The translations under genes were made by a program, and so were the position numbers. DNA of 64,000 bases from Phoenix dactylifera (lineage: Eukaryota > Streptophyta > Magnoliopsida > Arecales > Arecaceae), in NCBI RefSeq assembly GCF_009389715.1, contig NC_052395.1, positions 26,421,670 through 26,485,669 on the forward strand, in the 5' to 3' direction. This document shows positions 53,109 to 63,692 of the stretch, piece after piece (the stretch's first letter is position 1; each line of letters starts with the position of its first letter). The notes under the pieces were generated by a model, which saw only the letters and a list, made by a program, of their open reading frames with translations, did not search any database and was not told the origin of the DNA.

Positions 53109-56100
53109 ATGAAGTTGAGAAGTAAGGGAGCCTCCAACGTCTTCCGGCGTCCCCCGCAAAGTCCTGGACGCTCCGTCCAGAATTCTCCAACTCCGGCTGA
53201 CCCAGTTCCTCAGGTCCAGCCGGAACAGTTCAATGCCCTAGTACAGCAAGTCCAGGCCCTGGCCGCCGCCGTTCAGGGCCTGCGACGCGAGGAAGCTTTA
53301 CCAACGCTTCCCCCGCGGGCCCAGGTCCCGCCGAAATTTCTTTCCAACGGCCCGGTCCTCCCTGGCCAGAATCTACATGGCTCCTCCAGAGCCAATAACG
53401 AAGAACGGACTTCCCCCCAGAGAGAGCTACCGGGGGAGGATCTCAACAGAAGACTCCAGCCTTCTGAGGCTGAGTCAGCCCCGGACCGCCGTGAGCCGGC
53501 GCAAACCGCGGCGACAATCCCGCGGGTGGGGGAGCTCGACAGAAAGGTTGAGCACTTGGAGCGCCAAATTGCAGCGCTCCACAGTAAGAAGGCGAGGCAG
53601 GAGGGAGACTTTGAGTTCACTACCAAGTCCCCCTTCTCCTGCCGGATCGAGGATGAGCCGGTTTCCGCAAGGTTCAAAATGCCTCAGGTGGAGCCCTACA
53701 GCGGAATCACCGACCCTCTCGACCACTTGGAGAGCTATCGGGCCCTCATGGCCCTACAAGGGTCCTCGGAGGCCATACTTTGCAAGGCCTTCCCAGCAAC
53801 CCTCCGAGGGACCGCTCGGCTTTGGTTTTCTGGACTGAAGCCGAACACGGTGTCCTCTTTTGAGCAACTCGGCAGGCAATTCGCCACCAACTTTGCTGCC
53901 AGCCGGCGCCAGCGACGGACGTCAGACTCCCTCCTCGACATCAAACAGAAAGAGGGGGAGTCCCTCAAGGAATACTTGGACCGCTTCACCACCGCCACAT
54001 GGGAGGTTCGCGAGCTAGACCAGTCGATAGCCATGTCGGCTCTGAAGACTGGGGTTCGCTCCTACCGATTCCTCTTCTCCATCGAGAAGAGCTTCCCGGC
54101 CGACTTCACCGAAATGTTGGCCCGGGCCCGGAAGTATGCGAAGGCCGAGGAGACAGTCGCCTCTAGGCGGGGAGCAATTGAGCCCGCCTCTAAGAAGCAG
54201 AAGAAGCGCCGCGAGGAGCGCGACCGACAAAGGAGCCGATCCCCCCGTCGAAAGAAGGATCTCTCCAGACTGAGGAGCCCGCCCCGTCAGCAGGGGCGAC
54301 CTCAGCAGAGGACCCCTCCTCGACCGAGGTCCCCACCACGGCCTCGGACATACCCGGGGAGGTACGAGAACTATACACCCGTCAACGCCCCCCGGGCCGA
54401 GATCCTGATGGAAATCGAGGGTCGGGACTTCTTCCGACCCCCGCCGCCTATGCGAGACACGGGATTTCCCCGTAATCCCAGGAAGTACTGTCGCTTCCAC
54501 CGAGACCGTGGGCACGACACGGAGGACTGCTTCCAGCTCCGGGACGAGATAGAAGCACTCATCCGTCGAGGAGTACTCAACCGGTTCGTAAGAAACCGGC
54601 GCGAGGAAAGGAGGCCGGCGGAGGATGTCGTACCAACCGAAAATCCAGACGACAACAGGCCCATTGCCGGCACCATCAACATGATTGGAAGGGTCTCAGC
54701 AGGAGCAGCCGCCCCGGGAGCACCCCCGAAACGCCCACGCACTGATGAAGTCATCTCGTTCTCGGACGAGGACTTAGAAGGGGTCGAGACCCCTCACGAT
54801 GACGCTGTGGTCATCTCAATGATTGTAAATAAGTTTGATGTAAAGCGTGTCCTAGTTGACAATGGAAGCTCAGCCAACATTTTGTATTATCATGCCTACC
54901 AAAAAATGGGGTTGACAGAAGGACATCTCCGGAGGATCAACGCCCCGCTAGTCGGGTTCACCGGAGATTCGGTCCCGGTCGAAGGTGAGACCAGCTTCCT
55001 TGTCACAGTTGGCCTCGCCCCCCGGGAGAGCACTGTGAGGACGGACTTCCTGGTGGTCCGACTGCCCTCGGTCTACAACGCCATCCTTGGGCGGCCAGGG
55101 CTGAATGCCCTTCGAGCCGTAGTTTCAACCCACCATCTGCTCATGCGGTTCCCCACCGGCCAAGGAGTAGGCGAGGTCCGAGGAGACCAGCTGGTCGCCA
55201 AGCAATGCTACACGGCGGCCCACGGAGTAAAGCAACCGACCGAGGCGACAATTCAGCCAACGGGCCCTTCATTGCCCATAGAAACCCTCGATGCGAGGGA
55301 CACCCTCTGGAAGAAGCAAGTAGAGCCCGGTGAGCTCCTTGTTCAAGTTCCACTAAAAGAAAATTTTCCCGAGCTAACCGTGCAGGTCGGCTCCGGCCTC
55401 GGCGCCCGCGAGAGGGATCGCCTCGTCAGCTTCCTGCGGGACAATGCTGACGTCTTCGCCTGGTCGCCTGCGGACGTGCCGGGAATTGACCCTGAGGTTA
55501 TGGTTCACCGACTCCAGGTGAGGCCAACCAGCAGGCCTGTAAAGCAGAAAAAAAGGGGCTCCGCCCCGGAACGGCAATGTGCTGCGGCCGAGGAGGTGGA
55601 CAAACTCCTCGGAGCCGGCTTCATCCGGGAGGTCTCCTACCCGGACTGGCTCGCCAACATAGTCCTCGTAAAGAAGGCCAACGGGAAATGGCGTATGTGC
55701 GTGGACTACACCGACCTGAACAAGGCCTGCCCGAAAGACAGATTTCCCCTTCCAAGCATCGACCAGCTCGTCGACTCTACTTCAGGGCACCAACTGCTAA
55801 CTTTTATGGACGCCTTTTCAGGGTACAATCAAATCCGAATGGCGCCAGAAGACGAGGAGAAGACGGCTTTCATCACCGACAAGGGCACATACTACTACAA
55901 GGTGATGCCCTTTGGCCTGAAAAACGCTGGGGCCACCTATCAGAGACTGGTTAGCCAAATTTTCAAAGACCAGATCGGCCGAAATATGGAAGTCTACGTG
56001 GACGACATGCTGGTGAAAAGCCGAGCGGCGGAACACCACATAGCCGATCTCGACGAGACATTCGCCAAGCTCAGAAGATACAAAATGAAGCTCAACCCGG

Positions 56101-58556
56101 CGAAATGTGCGTTCGGGGTCACCTCGGGCAAGTTCCTGGGTTTCATAGTGACCCAGCGCGGAATTGAAGCTAACCCGGAGAAAATCCGGGCACTGCAAGA
56201 GATGTCGCCTCCGAAGACAGTTAAGGAGGTGCAGCGGCTCGCAGGGCGAGTTGCCGCCTTGGGAAGGTTCGTCTCTCGGTCAGCCGAGCGCTGCCTCCCT
56301 TTCTTCAAAAGCCTCAAACGGCCGAAAGACTTCCGGTGGTCAGAAGAATGCCAGCGAGCCTTTGAAGAGCTCCGGAGCCTTCTGGCCTCTCCCCCGCTGC
56401 TCACCAAGCCCCAGAAGGGCGAGGTTCTTTATCTATACCTGGCCGTCTCCCCGGCCGCAGTGAGCTCAGTCCTCGTTCGGGAAGAGGACAAGCTCCAAAA
56501 GCCGGTCTATTACACCAGCCGGGTTCTCAGGGATGCTGAGACCCGATATTCTAAACTTGAGAAGATCATCTTCGCTCTCATCATCTCGGCTCGGAGACTC
56601 AGGCCTTACTTCCAGGCCCACACAATAGCTATATTGACCGACCAGCCTATGAAGCAAATATTGCAAAGGTCGGATCGTGCGGGGAGGATCGCCAAATGGG
56701 CGGTTGAGCTTGGGGAATTTGAGCTCGAGTATCGGCCCAGGCCGGCTATCAAGGCCCAAATACTCGCCGACTTCATCGTGGAGTGTACTCTGCCGGACGA
56801 CCCCGAGTTGCCACCCGTATCCGCGGAGGAAGCCCCGAGGCAGCTATGGGTCCTGCACTCGGACGGGTCTTCAACCTCGGGGGGTAGCGGAGCCGGACTC
56901 ATCCTCACCAGTCCAGACGGAGTAGTGGCCGAGCAAGCCTTGCGCCTCGAATTCCCGGCCTCGAACAATAAGGCCGAGTATGAGGCTCTCATCGCCGGGC
57001 TCAAGCTGGCGAAAGAACTGAAAGTGGAAGACCTGACGGCCTTCAGCGACTCCCAGCTGGTAGTGAACCAGATCCAAGGAGACTTTGAAGCTAAAGAGCC
57101 ATCCATGCAAAAGTATCTCCAAAAGGTGCGGGAACTTACGTCTGCCCTGAATTCTTTCAATATTCAGTACATTCCCAGGGCGGAAAACTTCAGGGCAGAC
57201 CAGCTGTCCAAATTGGCAACCTCCCGCATGAGCGAGCTTCCCAAGGGAACAACGCTCGAGTATCTCCAGATCCCCAGCATGGAGGAACCCGAGCCCACCA
57301 TGTGCATCGACTCCGAGCCAAGCTGGATCGATGGGCTCGTCCGCTACCTCCAAGACGGGACCTTACCTCATGACGAGACGGAGGCTCGCCGAATCAAGCG
57401 CCAAGCCCCCCGGTATGTCCTGTACGAGAATAGACTTTATCGTCGATCATTCACTTCTCCCCTTCTCAGATGCCTCCGCCCCTCCGAGGCGGACTATGCC
57501 CTCCAAGAGGTCCATGAAGGGATCTGCGGAAATCACATGGGGAGTCGGGTACTGGCCCACAAGATCCTGCGGCAAGGATATTACTGTCCCACACTCCAGA
57601 AGGATGCGACGGATTTCGTCCGGAAATGCGATCGGTGCCAGCGAAACGCCAATATCCAGCGCCGACCTTCGGCCCTGCTGACTTCTATCATCGCCCCCTG
57701 GCCATTTGCCCAATGGGGGATCGACATCCTGGGGCCCTTTCCCCAAGTCTCCGGACAAAGAAAGTTCCTGGTCGTCTCCATCGACTACTTCACCAAATGG
57801 GTCGAGGCCGAACCCGTCGCCGGAATCACCGAGCAAAAGATGCGGGACTTCGTGTGGAAGTCCATAATCTGCAGATTCGGACTACCCCGTATCCTTATAT
57901 CCGACAATGGTCGCCAATTTGACAATGTCCATTTCAGGGAATTTTGCTCCGAGCTCGACATTGATCACCGCTTCACCTCGGTTGCTCACCCCCAGACAAA
58001 CGGGAAAACTGAGGTAACTAGCCGCACTATTTTGCAGGGACTCAAGGCTAGGCTTGATCGGTCCAAAGGACAGTGGGTCGAGGACTTGTACAATGTCCTT
58101 TGGGCGTACCGGACCACGTTCCGACTGCCCACAGGAGAGACCCCCTTCAACCTAGCGTACGGCACTGAGGCCGTCATCCCGTTGGAGATCGGCCTGCCTT
58201 CTCCAAGGGTGGAGCATTATGACCCCGACACCAATTCCTCCCAGCTCAGGAGCAACTTGGACTTCGTCGAAGAGACACGAGAGGTCGCCCAGGTCCGCAT
58301 GGCAAGATACCAACAGCGAACGGCCCAATACTACAACTCCAGAGTCAAGCCCAAGCTCTTCAAAGTAGGGGACCTCGTCCTCAGGAGAGCCGAGGCTTCT
58401 CAACCGACCGAGCAAGGAAAGCTCGCCCCGAATTGGGAAGGGCCGTATCAAATCGCTCGGGTACAACGACCAGGGGCATACAAATTGAAGTCCCTGGAGG
58501 GGACTCCGATCCCGCGAAGCTGGAACTCCGAGAATCTACGAATGTACCACCAATGA
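53109..58556 (+). CDS. Gag-pol polyprotein of a Tat-lineage Ty3/gypsy retrotransposon
   Basis: One open frame of 1815 codons starts at the first ATG after the PBS. Gag: N-terminal region and coiled segment to about residue 175, core about 190-345 (DPLDHLESYRALMALQGSS, LWFSGLKP), an arginine-rich tail (350-420), and a Cys/His cluster YCRFHRDRGHDTEDC near 470. Protease: VLVDNGSSAN (D584) and GRPGL near 660. RT: WRMCVDYTDLNKACP near 861, FSGYNQI, PFGLKNAGATYQRL, active site EVYVDDMLVKS (963-966). A degenerate first RNase H (PVYYTSRVL, KLEKIIFALI) is followed by a second RNase H (LHSDGSSTSGGSGAGL, NNKAEYEALIAGL, FSDSQLVVNQIQG). Integrase: a H2C2-type zinc domain (EGICGNHMGSRV to KCDRCQ), then DDE core (WGIDILGPFP, SDNGRQFDN, the E after HPQTNGKTE) and a basic C-terminus ending at the stop. 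There is no chromodomain. No frameshift or stop was found and catalytic residues look intact. Confidence 0.95.
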   Translation: MKLRSKGASNVFRRPPQSPGRSVQNSPTPADPVPQVQPEQFNALVQQVQALAAAVQGLRREEALPTLPPRAQVPPKFLSNGPVLPGQNLHGSSRANNEERTSPQRELPGEDLNRRLQPSEAESAPDRREPAQTAATIPRVGELDRKVEHLERQIAALHSKKARQEGDFEFTTKSPFSCRIEDEPVSARFKMPQVEPYSGITDPLDHLESYRALMALQGSSEAILCKAFPATLRGTARLWFSGLKPNTVSSFEQLGRQFATNFAASRRQRRTSDSLLDIKQKEGESLKEYLDRFTTATWEVRELDQSIAMSALKTGVRSYRFLFSIEKSFPADFTEMLARARKYAKAEETVASRRGAIEPASKKQKKRREERDRQRSRSPRRKKDLSRLRSPPRQQGRPQQRTPPRPRSPPRPRTYPGRYENYTPVNAPRAEILMEIEGRDFFRPPPPMRDTGFPRNPRKYCRFHRDRGHDTEDCFQLRDEIEALIRRGVLNRFVRNRREERRPAEDVVPTENPDDNRPIAGTINMIGRVSAGAAAPGAPPKRPRTDEVISFSDEDLEGVETPHDDAVVISMIVNKFDVKRVLVDNGSSANILYYHAYQKMGLTEGHLRRINAPLVGFTGDSVPVEGETSFLVTVGLAPRESTVRTDFLVVRLPSVYNAILGRPGLNALRAVVSTHHLLMRFPTGQGVGEVRGDQLVAKQCYTAAHGVKQPTEATIQPTGPSLPIETLDARDTLWKKQVEPGELLVQVPLKENFPELTVQVGSGLGARERDRLVSFLRDNADVFAWSPADVPGIDPEVMVHRLQVRPTSRPVKQKKRGSAPERQCAAAEEVDKLLGAGFIREVSYPDWLANIVLVKKANGKWRMCVDYTDLNKACPKDRFPLPSIDQLVDSTSGHQLLTFMDAFSGYNQIRMAPEDEEKTAFITDKGTYYYKVMPFGLKNAGATYQRLVSQIFKDQIGRNMEVYVDDMLVKSRAAEHHIADLDETFAKLRRYKMKLNPAKCAFGVTSGKFLGFIVTQRGIEANPEKIRALQEMSPPKTVKEVQRLAGRVAALGRFVSRSAERCLPFFKSLKRPKDFRWSEECQRAFEELRSLLASPPLLTKPQKGEVLYLYLAVSPAAVSSVLVREEDKLQKPVYYTSRVLRDAETRYSKLEKIIFALIISARRLRPYFQAHTIAILTDQPMKQILQRSDRAGRIAKWAVELGEFELEYRPRPAIKAQILADFIVECTLPDDPELPPVSAEEAPRQLWVLHSDGSSTSGGSGAGLILTSPDGVVAEQALRLEFPASNNKAEYEALIAGLKLAKELKVEDLTAFSDSQLVVNQIQGDFEAKEPSMQKYLQKVRELTSALNSFNIQYIPRAENFRADQLSKLATSRMSELPKGTTLEYLQIPSMEEPEPTMCIDSEPSWIDGLVRYLQDGTLPHDETEARRIKRQAPRYVLYENRLYRRSFTSPLLRCLRPSEADYALQEVHEGICGNHMGSRVLAHKILRQGYYCPTLQKDATDFVRKCDRCQRNANIQRRPSALLTSIIAPWPFAQWGIDILGPFPQVSGQRKFLVVSIDYFTKWVEAEPVAGITEQKMRDFVWKSIICRFGLPRILISDNGRQFDNVHFREFCSELDIDHRFTSVAHPQTNGKTEVTSRTILQGLKARLDRSKGQWVEDLYNVLWAYRTTFRLPTGETPFNLAYGTEAVIPLEIGLPSPRVEHYDPDTNSSQLRSNLDFVEETREVAQVRMARYQQRTAQYYNSRVKPKLFKVGDLVLRRAEASQPTEQGKLAPNWEGPYQIARVQRPGAYKLKSLEGTPIPRSWNSENLRMYHQ

Positions 58557-58693
58557 AACCCCTAGGGGTTCAGAACAATCAGGACAATGGGCTCAGCTTC
58601 CTTTTTGCGAATAATTCTCTCATTTTGATGACTGTAATTTTCTTCTAATGTTGGGTCGTCTGTGATCCTCAGATTCCCCGGCCAAAAATCGGG

Positions 58694-59880
58694 ATGCCCC
58701 GAGGCTCGACCGTAGAGTCTCAAACTCCCTCGACCTCGGGACGAAGCCGTGAGGGGTGGAAAGGGTGGTTCCACCCGGGGCGCCACAAAGTGGACCCCCG
58801 GGAGCGGTCGACGATCCCCGATCCCCTGACGAACGATCCCTCGACTAAGGTCGGAATGCCCCGAGGGTCGACCGTAGAGTCTCAAACTCCCTCGACCTCG
58901 GGACGAAACCGTGAGGGGTGGAAAGGGTGGCTCCACCCGGGGCGCCACAAAGTGGACCCCGGGGAGCGGTCGACGATCCCCGATCCCCTGACGAACGATT
59001 CCTCGACTAAGGTCGGGATGCCCCGAGTGTCGACCGTAGAGAACCAGACTCCCTCGACCTCGGGAAGCGTCGCAGGTCGGTAGAGCGTGCCCAGACCCAC
59101 CGACCTGACGAACGATCCCTCGACTAAGGTCGGGATGCCCCGAGGGTCGACCGTAGAGTCCCAAACTCTCTCGACCTCGGGACGAAGCCGTGAGGGGTGG
59201 AAAGGGTGGTTCCACCCGGGGCGCCACAAAGTGGACCCCCGGGAGCGGTCGACGATCCCCGATCCCCTAACGAACGATTCCTCGACTAAGGTCGGGATGC
59301 CCCGAGTGTCGACCGTAGAGAACCAGACTCCCTCGACCTCGGGAAGCGTCGCAGGTCGGTAGAGCGTGCCCAGACCCACCGACCTGACGAACGATCCCTC
59401 GACTAAGGTCGGGATGCCCCGAGGGTCGACCGTAGAGTCCCAAACTCCCTCGACCTCGGGACGAAGCCGTAAGGGGTGGAAAGGGTGGTTCCACCCGGGG
59501 CGCCACAAAGTGGACCCCCGGGAGCGGTCGACGATCCCCGATCCCCTGACGAACGATTCCTCGACTAAGGTCGGGATGCCCCGAGGGTCGACCGTAGAGT
59601 CCCAAACTCCCTCGACCTCGGGACGAAGCTGTGAGGGGTGGAAAGGGTGGTTCCACCCGGGGCGCCACAAAGTGGACCCCCGGGAGCGGTCGACAATCTC
59701 CGATCCCCTGACGAACGATTCCTCGACTAAGGTCGGGATGCCCCGAGGGTCGACCGTAGAGTCTCAAACTCCCTCGACCTCGGGACGAAGCCGTGAGGGG
59801 TGGAAAGGGTGGTTCCACCCGGGGCGCCACAAACTGGACCCCCGGGAGCGGTCGACGATCCCCGATCCCCGAAGCGGACA
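58694..59880 (+). repeat. Tandem array of 162-bp and 117-bp units in the Tat element
   Basis: Units start at the word ATGCCCCGAG at 58694, 58856, 59018, 59135, 59297, 59414, 59576 and 59738. Spacings are 162, 162, 117, 162, 117, 162 and 162, then a partial copy. Long units carry 'gtgaggggtggaaagggtgg'. Short ones replace it with 'agcgtcgcaggtcggtagag' and share both ends. A degenerate relic continues to about 60060. Arrays between integrase and 3' LTR are common in this lineage. Confidence 0.93.
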
Positions 59881-61084
59881 ATACTTTCTGAAGCAGAGCT
59901 CTGCCATTGAACTAGCGCGCACCCTACTTCGGTAGAGCGCCCACAGGCCCGCCGACCTGACACAAGACTCCTCGACTAAGGTTGAGGCGCCCCAGGGTCC
60001 GACCAGAGGGTCTCAAGCTCCCTCGACCTCGAAAAGAACTGTAGATCAATAAAGCCTCCCCAGATCCTCTCAACTTCGGTGGGTGTCGTCGGGTCCGTGA
60101 GAAGCCCGAGCCCCCTTACAAGTCAAAATGACTCCGGAGGACGACGAGGAAGGGAAGCAACCTACTCCGCCATGTGGAACACAACTCCAAGAATGCAAGA
60201 GGTACATCTAACTCGATGCCCTCCTTGTCAAATTTTATCTACATACCGCTAATCATCTAACGTTGGAGTCCTATCCCGCCCCAAAGTCGGGCTACTACAA
60301 TGGGTCGGCTTAAGACCGATCTCCTAACTGCATTATGCATGCTCCGTTCGACAAGTCTCCACTCGTCAAGTCTCAACTTGAACAAAGTCTTCGTAAGTTA
60401 GGGCCCGACTCGGCCCCCATACATAGACTCCGATGTCTAGCTGAGAAAGCGGTCCCGGCCGCGAGTGCACCAGCCGAACACAGACACTAAGGCGATCTTC
60501 AGAGATTCCAGCCTTACTCACTAAAATCTCGGCAGAGTCCGAGAACAGTAACTATGAAAACCTTCGGCGATAATTTGACTATTAGCCCGCGCTCCTTACA
60601 AAGGACCCGGAAGTCAAGTTCGGAGAACCGACTAGACTCCCCCGAGTAGCGGCACGAACAGACCTAGCCCGGTCCTACTCGAAGGGCTAAGGCCCGACCT
60701 CAATGCCTTGGAATTTCCCTAAAGGCCGAACGTGACGACTTTCGCGATTCTAAGTTCCGAGTTATAGGACTTAGGAAAATTTTCTGGAAACCTAAGCTCG
60801 GAGCTCCCTTTGCTCGGAATGACTAAGATCCGAGAAGGCTAAGGTATAACTCAGGAAAAGGGCAACTTCGTTAAGTGGCCTGAGAACTAAAATACAGAGT
60901 TAGAGGTCGTCGAGGCGGTTAGCTAAGACCCTAGCCTCATTCACGACAAGAAAGGGAAAGACGAGCATAAAATGACAAAAGTATTTTTCATTGACAAAGG
61001 GCCGGAAGGCCAATTACAAAATTGGAGGTCGGCCATTCAAGAGCCGACCCCGGATACAATGAAAAAGAAAAAATACGCCAAGTC
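59881..61084. other. Non-coding spacer of the Tat element
   Basis: It lies between the tandem array and the antisense gene. No open frame with a recognisable domain on either strand. Confidence 0.6.
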
Positions 61085-61345
61085 TTAAGCGGCGGCAGTA
61101 ACATCCGCGGGGTCGTCCGTGGTGATGGCCTCAGGACCTTCAGCCGGCACAGGCTCGGGGTCTTCTCCAACTGGCTTAGCACTTTCCAGATCATGCCATC
61201 CCCCTTCCCGTTTCAAGTCAGCACCTTTCTTTCTCCCTGACTTGTCTTGCCCACGCTTCTTTAGCATCTCTATCAGGGAAGGATCCATCTTCTCCGCCTG
61301 TGCCTCCACAATCTCGCCCGCTGACATGAAAAAATGCGCCAAGCC
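61085..61345 (-). pseudogene. Duplicated tail of the antisense gene
   Basis: Reading minus, the frame ends EDPEPVPAEGPEAITTDDP...AAA and a stop, paralleling PDPEPVPAEDPEVITVPDDP...AAAAA and the stop of the main gene at 61346. The bases around both stops match ('gcgccaagccttaagcggcggcag' and 'acgccaagtcttaagcggcggcag' on the plus strand). The upstream part (EKMDPSLIEMLKKRGQDK) has no counterpart at the same place in the main tail. It could be a duplicated terminal exon giving an alternative C-terminus. Confidence 0.6.
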
Positions 61346-63470
61346 TTAAGCGGCGGCAGCTGCATCCGGGGGATCGTCTGGCACTGTGATGACCTCGGGA
61401 TCTTCAGCCGGCACAGGCTCGGGGTCGGGGGCAGGGGCCTCGGGTGCCGCCTCTGGGACGTCGTCCGTCTCGGCCACCGGTGCCGCCTCCGGGACACCCT
61501 CCGTCTCGGCCGCCCTCGTCGAAGGCTCGGCGGGGTCTTGTTTGTACAATCCTGCCTCGGATGTCAAAATGGCAGGAAGGTCTTCCGTGTCGGACCCGTA
61601 GCCCGCGTCCATCCTTGGACGGACCGTCGAAAAGTCGTACTGGGGGCAGTACCGGATCACCTGCAGCCGGAAGTTCTCGAAACCCCGGAGAAACCCGTCA
61701 ACCGTCTCCTCCTCTAACATGTCGCGGAACTCCTGCGACCCCTTGAAGAGCTCCACGGCATGATCAGCTCGCTCGAGTGCCCTCCTCTCTCGGGCCTCGA
61801 GCTGCTCGATTCGAAGGCGGAAAACCCCGTCCTCATACTTGAGGCCCGCAACCTCGGATTGGACCTCCCCCAGGCGCGCCTCCGAGGCGCGCAAGGCCGA
61901 CCTGGTTAGGGCGTGAGCAGCCTTCTCCTCCTTGAGCCCCTCCGCCATAGCGAGGCACTCGGCCTCGGTGGCCGCCCTCCGAGCCTCGGCCTCGGCCAAC
62001 GCTGCCTCCAGCTCGGCGATCCTTTTCTTAGCCGGCTCTAATTGCCGGCTGACCCGCCGGGTCTCTTCCTGACATCCCCGGGCGATGAACACCAGGGAAT
62101 CGAGCTCGTGAATATGCTGTAAAGAAAGAGACAAAATGATCGTGAGTTAAAAACATCTAGACTCGCTAATAACTTTAAGGAAATCAAGAAAAGGACTTAC
62201 CCGGGCAGTGTTGCAGTAGGCACTGTCAACAATGTCCTCCAACGGAATGTTCCGGAACTCGGCCCGGTCCGCCGGAAGCATCGCACGCCGAAACACGACG
62301 CGTGCGACCTCAGCATCATGAATAGCCGAACTCCCCACAGGGATAGGGGAGTCCGGCTCATCCGACTCCTCTTCGAAGTACCTTGAGAAGCTCGGCGCGT
62401 CCGGCCCAGGGACTCTGGGGCCGCTTGCCTCAGGGTCCTTGGTCGGCTCGGGCCCCGGACGCAGTGAGGAACCCGAAGCCGGGCCCTCCCGCTGGGAAAC
62501 GGGGGCAGGGCAAGGAGGGGCCGACGGGCCCGCATCGTCGACGACCCGCGCCCGCCTCGGGTCGGCTGAGGAGGCCCCCGCCTCGGGGCCGCTCGTCTCG
62601 GCCGACGTAGAAGCGCCGGCCAGCCTCGCCTTCTTCCGAGGCCGGGGTATAGCTCCCCTGGCCTCGGCCTCCCGCCTCCTCAGGCGAGAAAAAAGCGACG
62701 TGTTGCTGGTCGGCATATGGGGAATATCTGAAATCAAAAATATCGTCAAGTGTTAGACCATTAGCAGTAAAAACAAAGGACAAAAAAAAAGGGGTAATGT
62801 AACTACCCTTACCCTCGGGGCGCGCCGAGCTCAGACCCACGCTCGCCAGGGCGTCCTGCCGTAGGAGCTCGGTCAGGTCGTAGCCCTTCCCGAGGGCTCG
62901 GAGAGAATCCAGGGTCCTCTGCTCCCTCCCCGAGGGCTCGGAGAGCTTGTTAAGGGCCTTCAACCGAGGGTGTCCCCACCTCGGATTAAACCCCCACGGC
63001 GCCTCAGACGCCAGAAAGAAAAATTTCCCCTTCCACTCGTATATAGAGGAAGGGGCCCCGCGGAAGAGCGACATACCGCCTCGGAAGGCAAAGTATAGCC
63101 ACTCCGCGTCCGCCGGGTTCTTCTTCAACAGAAAACACCGGCGGAAAATACTCACTGAAATCGGGACCCCATGCCCAAGGCACAGAGACAGGAACCCGAT
63201 GATGGTTCTCAACGAGTTCGGAGTGAGCTGTGCTGGGACAAGTTGGTACTCGACCAGCAAGTCGTTCACAAACCTGTGGACAGGGAACCGTAGGCCGGCC
63301 CAGAGGGTCTCGCGGTGAATCGCGATCCGACCTGGGGGCGGCCGCGTCACCTTGTCTTCCGGCCCTGCAGTTTCGAGACGAAACCCGGGCTGGAAGAAAA
63401 ACCGGGAGCGGATTAACTCCAACTCCTCCCCTGACAGGCTGGACCCTACCTCGTCCGGACCAAGACCCAT
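61346..63470 (-). CDS. Antisense spliced gene of the Tat element (gypsy-type 'putative transposon' domain protein), 3 exons
   Basis: Exons on the minus strand: 63470-62813, 62727-62201, 62116-61346, with donors GAGG|GTAAGGG and CCGG|GTAAGTCC and acceptors TTTCAG| and TTTACAG|. The sum is 1956 bases in frame, 651 aa. The N-terminal about 220 residues resemble the plant 'putative gypsy type transposon' domain (FVNDLLVEYQLVPAQLTPNS, IIGFLSLCLGHGVPISVSIF, FRGGMSLFRGAPSSIYEWKG). A proline/serine-rich linker with a basic patch (RLRRREAEARGAIPRPRKKA, a possible nuclear signal) follows. Then a long alanine/glutamate-rich coiled coil (KKRIAELEAALAEAEARRAA) and an acidic tail (about 560-651). Antisense genes of this kind sit between integrase and 3' LTR in Tat elements; their function is not known. 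A TATA box 215 bp upstream suggests independent transcription. Confidence 0.85.
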
Positions 63471-63684
63471 TTTACAGGAGCGAAGTGAAATCGAAAGCAG
63501 AGAATGAAAACTGGGGAAGGAAAAGGAAGGGGAACCCTAGCAGTTGCAGGGTAGGAACCTACTAGACATCGCCGGAAATCGCTCCGGGCACCGACGGCGA
63601 GGTTCGGTTGAGGAAGGAAGCGAGGGAGAAAGACAACGAAAATAAGAAGCAGCCAAGTAAAACCCTTAGGGCAAACTCAAGGGG

Positions 63685-63692
63685 TTTATATA
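63685..63692 (-). promoter_or_regulatory. TATA box of the antisense gene
   Basis: TATATAAA on the minus strand, within TCTATATAAACCCC, about 215 bp before the start codon at 63470. It is the strongest TATA-like motif in the upstream region. Confidence 0.65.

Noticed and set aside
54015..57836. Many minus-strand frames of 100-185 aa opposite gag-pol
   Set aside because: Shadows of the GC-rich 1815-codon frame.
62383..63565. Plus-strand frames of 75-125 aa over the antisense gene
   Set aside because: Shadows of its GC-rich exons, with no known domains.
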